18,913 nucleotides of DNA from positions 1-18,913 of the forward strand of contig CAZXCG010000027.1 in the NCBI GenBank assembly GCA_964639205.1, given 5' to 3'. The position numbers and the translations under genes are program-made. Under the pieces are notes generated by a model. It did no database searches, was not told the DNA's origin, and was given only the letters and a program-made list of their open reading frames with translations. This document shows positions 14,742 through 18,913 of this stretch, in pieces. Source of the stretch: CAZXCG01 sp964639205 (GTDB lineage: Bacteria > Bacillota > Clostridia > Oscillospirales > Acutalibacteraceae). Position 1 is the stretch's first letter, and each line of letters begins with the position of its first letter.

Positions 14742-17700
14742 GTGTCAGAGGTAATCAGAATTTTTGTAGAAAAGCGCGAAGGCTTCAATGTAGAAGCCGG
14801 ACAGATGCTTTGGGATTTGCGGCATAATCTCGGTATGAAAAGCATCGAAAAGCTTCGTCTTGCCAACCGTTATGATATTTCCGGTCTCAGCAAAGAAGAG
14901 TTTGAGCGTGCCAAGACAACCGTTTTTTCAGAGCCGAATGCAGATATTATATATGAGGATACGCTCCCGCTTGACAGCGGCTGGCAGGTCTTTGCAACCG
15001 AATATCTGCCCGGGCAGTATGACCAGCGCGCAGATTCTGCCGCACAGTGTGTTCAGCTTCTGACGCAGGGCGAACGCCCGCAGGTGCTTACAGCCCGCAT
15101 TATTGCGCTCTTCGGCGATATTTCCGAGCAGGATCTTAAAAAGGTCCGGGCCTACCTTATAAACCCGGTAGAAAGCCGCCTTGCCTGCCTTGATAAGCCC
15201 GAAAGCCTCGACATAAAGGTTGAAATTCCCGAAAATGTTGCGCATATTAAGGGCTTTATATATTTTGATGAGGCGCAGATGAAGGAATATTACTCCTCAA
15301 TGGGCTTTGCCATGACGCTTTCCGACCTTAATTTCTGCCGTGATTATTTCCGCGATACCGAACACCGCGACCCGACTGTGACCGAGCTCAGAGTTATTGA
15401 CACCTACTGGTCAGATCACTGCCGCCACACAACCTTTCTGACACGGCTTAAAACAATTGAAATTGAAAAAAACAGTATCTCATTTGCAATCGAAAACGCC
15501 CTTAAAGCTTATTACGACGCAAGAGACGAGCTGTATACCGGAAAATCAGCACGCGACGTGTCGTTAATGGATATGGCGCTTGTCGGTATGAAGCTGCTGA
15601 GAAAGCGCGGGCTGATTCCCGACCTTGACGTAAGCGACGAAATAAACGCCTGCTCCATTGAGGTTCCCGTTACAGTGGACGGAGTAACCGAGAAATGGCT
15701 CGTTCAGTTTAAAAACGAAACGCATAACCACCCTACCGAAATAGAGCCTTTCGGCGGCGCCGCCACCTGCTTGGGCGGAGCTATCCGCGACCCGCTTTCG
15801 GGGCGTGCCTATGTATATCAGGCAATGCGCGTTACAGGCTCCGGAGACCCCACCGCCGCTTTTAAAGACACCCTGCCCGGCAAACTGCCAGCAAGGAAAA
15901 TCACCACCGGAGCAGCGCAGGGCTATTCCTCCTACGGCAACCAGATAGGGCTTGCCACAGGACAGGTAACGGAGCTTTACGACCCCGGCTACACAGCAAA
16001 AAGAATGGAAATCGGCGCGGTTATAGGCGCTTCTCCGAAAGAGAACGTCCGCCGTGACGTTCCCTGCGCGAACGACGTTATAGTCCTTTTGGGCGGAAGA
16101 ACCGGGCGCGACGGCTGCGGCGGCGCAACAGGCTCATCAAAAGCACACACCGAAAGTTCAATTGAAACCTGCGGCGCGGAGGTTCAAAAGGGCAATCCGC
16201 CAACCGAGCGGAAGATTCAGCGGCTTTTCCGCAAAAAAGAGGTTTCAACTCTTATCAAGCGCTGCAACGACTTCGGCGCAGGCGGCGTCTGTGTTGCAAT
16301 AGGCGAGCTTGCCGACGGACTGGAAATCAACCTTGACAAGGTAACAAAAAAATATGAGGGTCTTGACGGCACAGAACTCGCAATTTCCGAAAGTCAGGAA
16401 AGAATGGCGGTAGTTCTCGATAAAAACGACGTCGATAAATTTATAGCGGAAGCGGAAAAAGAAAATCTTGAAGCAACTGCCGTTGCCGTTGTTACCGAAA
16501 GTCCAAGACTTTGTATGTTTTGGCGCGGCGATAAAATTGTTGATCTTTCGCGTGAATTTTTAAACACAAACGGCGTTACCCAGGTTGCCGACGCTAAAAT
16601 AAGCAAGGTTGACCCCGATAACTGTTACCGAACCCTTTGTCCGCAGACGCTCAGGGACAAGCCGATTGAGCAGGCTTTTACCGAAAATCTGAGCAGGCTC
16701 GAGGTTTGTTCGCAGATAGGTCTCAGCGAACGCTTCGACGCTTCCATAGGGGCTGCAACCGTTATCATGCCTTTCGGAGGAAGCGAGCAGCTTACGCCCC
16801 AGGAAGCAATGGCGGCAAAGCTTCCGCTGCTTAAGGGTGAAACGGACGACGCAACCGCTATGAGCTTCGGGTTTATCCCCGGAGTTTCCCGATGGAGTCC
16901 CTTCCACGGATCCGCGTTTGCGGTTGTTGAATCGCTTTCAAAGCTGCTTGCAATAGGAGCCGACCCAATGAGCGCGCGCCTGACCTTTCAAGAATATTTT
17001 GAACGCCTTTATAATAAGCCAGAACGCTGGGGAAAACCCGCCGCGGCTTTGCTGGGCGCTTTGGAAGCTCAGCTTGAAATGGGTCTGCCGTCAATCGGCG
17101 GCAAGGACAGTATGTCGGGCTCCTTTGAAAAGCTTGACGTTCCGCCCACGCTCGTAAGCTTCGCGGTCGCCATGACGAAGGCTTCAAAAACAATTTCCGC
17201 CGAATTCAAAAAGCCCGGATCAAGGGTAATTTATGTTCCGGTGGAAACAGACAGACTGAGCCTTATGCCAAATTGGGATAAGCTCAAAAAAATGTATTCG
17301 TCGGTTTACAAGCTAATTTCCAACGGAAAAATACTTTCAGCTTCCGTGGTTAAAGAGGGCGGAGCAGCCGCGAGTGTGTGCAAAGCAAGCTTTGGCAACG
17401 GTTTGGGCTTTAAATTTGCAAAGCAGCTTACATTTGACGAGCTGTTCGCCCCTCTCGGCGGATCGCTGATTTTAGAACTTGCAGACAGTGCGGAGTTTCC
17501 GGAAGATGTTTTACACTATGACCTCGGCGTTACCGATGCGGAGCGCAGCATAAAGGTAAACAGCGCTGAAATTCCGCTTGACGCTCTCATTTCAGCATGG
17601 ATTCGCCCGCTTGAAAAGGTCTTCCCGACCGTTGCCGACGTTCCCAAAATTACATATGACGCTCCGCTTTACACGCATCGCAGCGATAAAACCGCGTCTG

Positions 17701-18509
17701 TAAAAAGCGCCAAGCCAACCGTGTTTATTCCCGCTTTTCCGGGTACAAACTGCGAGGTTGATTCCGCGCGCGCTTTCGAAAAGGCGGGCGCAAATGTTGA
17801 AATCCTTGTTGTTAAAAACCTCTCCCCCGCTCATATTGAGGAAACAATCGCTGAAATGGAAAAAATCATTTCCCGTTCACAGATGATAATGCTTCCGGGC
17901 GGTTTTTCAGGAGGCGATGAGCCTGACGGCAGCGGAAAGTTTATTGCCACTACCTTCCGCAATCCGCGTGTTGCAAACGCGGTAAACGAATTGCTTAACA
18001 ACCGAGACGGTCTTATGCTGGGTATCTGCAACGGCTTTCAGGCTCTTATCAAGCTGGGGCTGGTTCCCTACGGGAAAATTACAGATATTAAGTCATCGGA
18101 TCCTACGCTTACCTTCAACACCGTAGGTCGGCATATCTCTCATATGGCTTATACACGCGTGACCTCGGTTAAATCTCCGTGGTTTAATATGGTAAAAGCC
18201 GGAGATGTTTTTGCAGTTCCTGTTTCACATGGAGAAGGGCGCTTTATGGCAGACGATGCAACCCTCAAGCGTCTTATTGAAAACGGTCAAATAGCTACAC
18301 AGTACTGCGATTTGGATGGCAAACCGAGTGACAGCATTAAATTTAACGTTAACGGCTCTGTGTGCGCAATAGAGGGAATTACAAGCCCGGACGGAAGAAT
18401 TTTAGGCAAAATGGGGCACTCGGAGCGCAAGGGCAGCAGCCTTTATAAGAACGTCCCGTTTGACAAGGATCAGAAAATCTTTGAAAGCGGCGTAGCATAC
18501 TTTAAATAA
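14742..18509 (+). CDS. purL: Phosphoribosylformylglycinamidine synthase PurL, single-chain form
   Basis: PurL converts FGAR, glutamine and ATP to FGAM, the fourth step of de novo purine synthesis. The 1255-residue chain joins the PurS-like N-terminus, the synthetase core (motif SDHCRHTTF at 224-232; FKNETHNHPTEIEPFGGAAT at about 323-342) and a C-terminal glutaminase (FPGTNCEVDSARAF from about 999; Cys1096 in LGICNGFQ; His1226 and Glu1228 in MGHSER). All parts for ammonia channelling in one chain are therefore present. The start is the GTG at 14742, preceded 8 bases by AAGGAGA (14727-14733), giving MSEVIRIFVEKREGFNVEA; a TTG at 14709 would add 11 residues that read through the ribosome binding site. 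The gene stands alone between a structured leader and a strong terminator, so it appears monocistronic. Confidence 0.98.
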   Translation: MSEVIRIFVEKREGFNVEAGQMLWDLRHNLGMKSIEKLRLANRYDISGLSKEEFERAKTTVFSEPNADIIYEDTLPLDSGWQVFATEYLPGQYDQRADSAAQCVQLLTQGERPQVLTARIIALFGDISEQDLKKVRAYLINPVESRLACLDKPESLDIKVEIPENVAHIKGFIYFDEAQMKEYYSSMGFAMTLSDLNFCRDYFRDTEHRDPTVTELRVIDTYWSDHCRHTTFLTRLKTIEIEKNSISFAIENALKAYYDARDELYTGKSARDVSLMDMALVGMKLLRKRGLIPDLDVSDEINACSIEVPVTVDGVTEKWLVQFKNETHNHPTEIEPFGGAATCLGGAIRDPLSGRAYVYQAMRVTGSGDPTAAFKDTLPGKLPARKITTGAAQGYSSYGNQIGLATGQVTELYDPGYTAKRMEIGAVIGASPKENVRRDVPCANDVIVLLGGRTGRDGCGGATGSSKAHTESSIETCGAEVQKGNPPTERKIQRLFRKKEVSTLIKRCNDFGAGGVCVAIGELADGLEINLDKVTKKYEGLDGTELAISESQERMAVVLDKNDVDKFIAEAEKENLEATAVAVVTESPRLCMFWRGDKIVDLSREFLNTNGVTQVADAKISKVDPDNCYRTLCPQTLRDKPIEQAFTENLSRLEVCSQIGLSERFDASIGAATVIMPFGGSEQLTPQEAMAAKLPLLKGETDDATAMSFGFIPGVSRWSPFHGSAFAVVESLSKLLAIGADPMSARLTFQEYFERLYNKPERWGKPAAALLGALEAQLEMGLPSIGGKDSMSGSFEKLDVPPTLVSFAVAMTKASKTISAEFKKPGSRVIYVPVETDRLSLMPNWDKLKKMYSSVYKLISNGKILSASVVKEGGAAASVCKASFGNGLGFKFAKQLTFDELFAPLGGSLILELADSAEFPEDVLHYDLGVTDAERSIKVNSAEIPLDALISAWIRPLEKVFPTVADVPKITYDAPLYTHRSDKTASVKSAKPTVFIPAFPGTNCEVDSARAFEKAGANVEILVVKNLSPAHIEETIAEMEKIISRSQMIMLPGGFSGGDEPDGSGKFIATTFRNPRVANAVNELLNNRDGLMLGICNGFQALIKLGLVPYGKITDIKSSDPTLTFNTVGRHISHMAYTRVTSVKSPWFNMVKAGDVFAVPVSHGEGRFMADDATLKRLIENGQIATQYCDLDGKPSDSIKFNVNGSVCAIEGITSPDGRILGKMGHSERKGSSLYKNVPFDKDQKIFESGVAYFK

Positions 18510-18594
18510 TTTGTAAAAAAGCCTTCCGCTTAAAGCATTGTACCTTTAAGGATAATAACTTAAAGATACGAGCATTGCGATCGGCAAGAAAATT

Positions 18595-18630
18595 GAGAGA
18601 GGTTTTTGCTTCTCTCTTTTTTTGTTTTTT
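18595..18630 (+). terminator. Intrinsic terminator of purL
   Basis: GAGAGAGG (18595-18602) pairs with CTTCTCTC (18609-18616), including one G-U, around a 6-base loop, followed by T7, G and T6-7. It lies 85 bases after the purL stop. A typical rho-independent terminator. Confidence 0.92.
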
Positions 18631-18719
18631 TAGTTTCTCCACCGGACGTGTATTAGACGAACACTGACTTCTTTAATTGCGGCTTTGCTTCAAGATGTTG
18701 TTCTAATATGAAACAGAAA

Positions 18720-18751
18720 ACGCCATCTTAGGAAAGAATCTAAGGTGGTGT
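18720..18751 (-). terminator. Terminator-like hairpin
   Basis: ACGCCATCTTAG (18720-18731) pairs with CTAAGGTGGTGT (18740-18751) over 12 bp with two wobbles and an 8-base loop. On the minus strand the stem is followed by TTTTC and preceded by AAAG, so it best fits a terminator for a minus-strand gene entering from the right edge, although it could act in both directions. Confidence 0.5.
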
Positions 18752-18846
18752 CTTTGCTATGTTATGAACTTACATTGATTTCATGATAATAAAGTAATAT
18801 AGAATTTTGTAAAATTAGTTTTAAATCGTTTCGGAAATGATTTATA

Positions 18847-18913
18847 TTGCAATCTATCAAAAGCATAGTATCTTCAGACGGCGAAGCAATTACCGTCCGC
18901 CTCAGCGACAATT
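18847..18913 (+). CDS. Possible 5' end of a gene cut by the window edge
   Basis: A frame opens with TTG at 18847, just after an in-frame TGA, and runs to the edge, reading MQSIKSIVSSDGEAITVRLS. Base composition changes from AT-rich to coding-like where it begins, and an AT-rich promoter-like stretch precedes it. The ribosome binding site is weak. A competing minus-strand frame (18762-18913) is open over the same bases. With 22 codons no product can be named. Confidence 0.22.
   Translation, partial: MQSIKSIVSSDGEAITVRLSDN

Larger units (their letters stand above)
18632..18913. other. Right-edge region without a clear gene
   Basis: These 280 bases contain a hairpin at 18720-18751, then a very AT-rich stretch (18761-18850) and a return to about 50 percent GC near the edge. 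A possible plus-strand promoter is TTGATT (18776-18781 region), about 17 bases, TATAGA. Nothing else is recognisable. Confidence 0.5.

Noticed and set aside
18762..18913. Minus-strand partial gene
   Set aside because: Not listed as a gene because about 50 open codons without a recognisable product are not enough, and a plus-strand frame competes; kept only as a finding.

Overview
This window looks like chromosomal DNA of an anaerobic, gut-type Clostridia bacterium, probably in the Ruminococcaceae/Oscillospiraceae. The basis is a secreted protein ending in a two-repeat dockerin of Ruminococcus style, a single-chain PurL of about 1255 residues, a ThyX–Tmk pair, strong purine-rich ribosome binding sites, and an mltG–U32 peptidase pair of the Firmicutes type. 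The genus is inference. Most of the window is dense housekeeping coding sequence; the accessory parts are one very large modular glycan-active protein and two gene-poor stretches.

Layout. Positions 26-1415 (minus strand) hold hisH and hisF, which overlap and together make the imidazole glycerol phosphate synthase. A 213-base divergent region carries a promoter for each direction, both with a 17-base spacer and an extended -10 of the form TGnTAAAAT. From 1629 to 8704 (plus strand) eight genes sit with overlaps or gaps of at most 35 bases and look like one operon: thyX, tmk, a DUF2156 protein, a GNAT acetyltransferase, a DJ-1/PfpI protein, 5-formyltetrahydrofolate cyclo-ligase, mltG and a TrhP-like U32 protein. 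Positions 8816-14071 encode a 1751-residue exported protein with a jelly-roll-like module, bacterial Ig-like repeats, a GH123-like catalytic module with an Asp-Glu pair, a LamG-like lectin module, a sialidase-like propeller with three Asp-boxes, and a dockerin. Positions 14072-14741 contain no intact gene, but hold a bidirectional terminator, a decayed XRE-type regulator with its promoter/operator palindrome, and a purL leader with competing hairpins. purL occupies 14742-18509 and ends at a strong intrinsic terminator. The last 400 bases are mostly non-coding, with possible gene starts or ends at the right edge.

How the genes fit together. ThyX makes dTMP from dUMP using methylene-tetrahydrofolate, Tmk makes dTDP, and the cyclo-ligase returns 5-formyl-tetrahydrofolate to the active folate pool, so three operon members share one-carbon and thymidylate metabolism. 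HisFH releases AICAR, a purine intermediate, and PurL runs the fourth purine step, so the flanking genes are linked through purine metabolism. MltG, DUF2156 and GNAT suggest an envelope component in the operon. The dockerin protein probably docks on a cell-surface or secreted scaffold and attacks GalNAc- or sialic-acid-like host or dietary glycans; no cohesin or scaffoldin is visible here.

The most noteworthy items are the two-enzyme dockerin protein (with a propeller that appears to lack the usual first sialidase arginine), the dead XRE regulator with an intact nested operator, and the purL leader with mutually exclusive stems. I found no CRISPR array, tRNA, rRNA or intact transposase.
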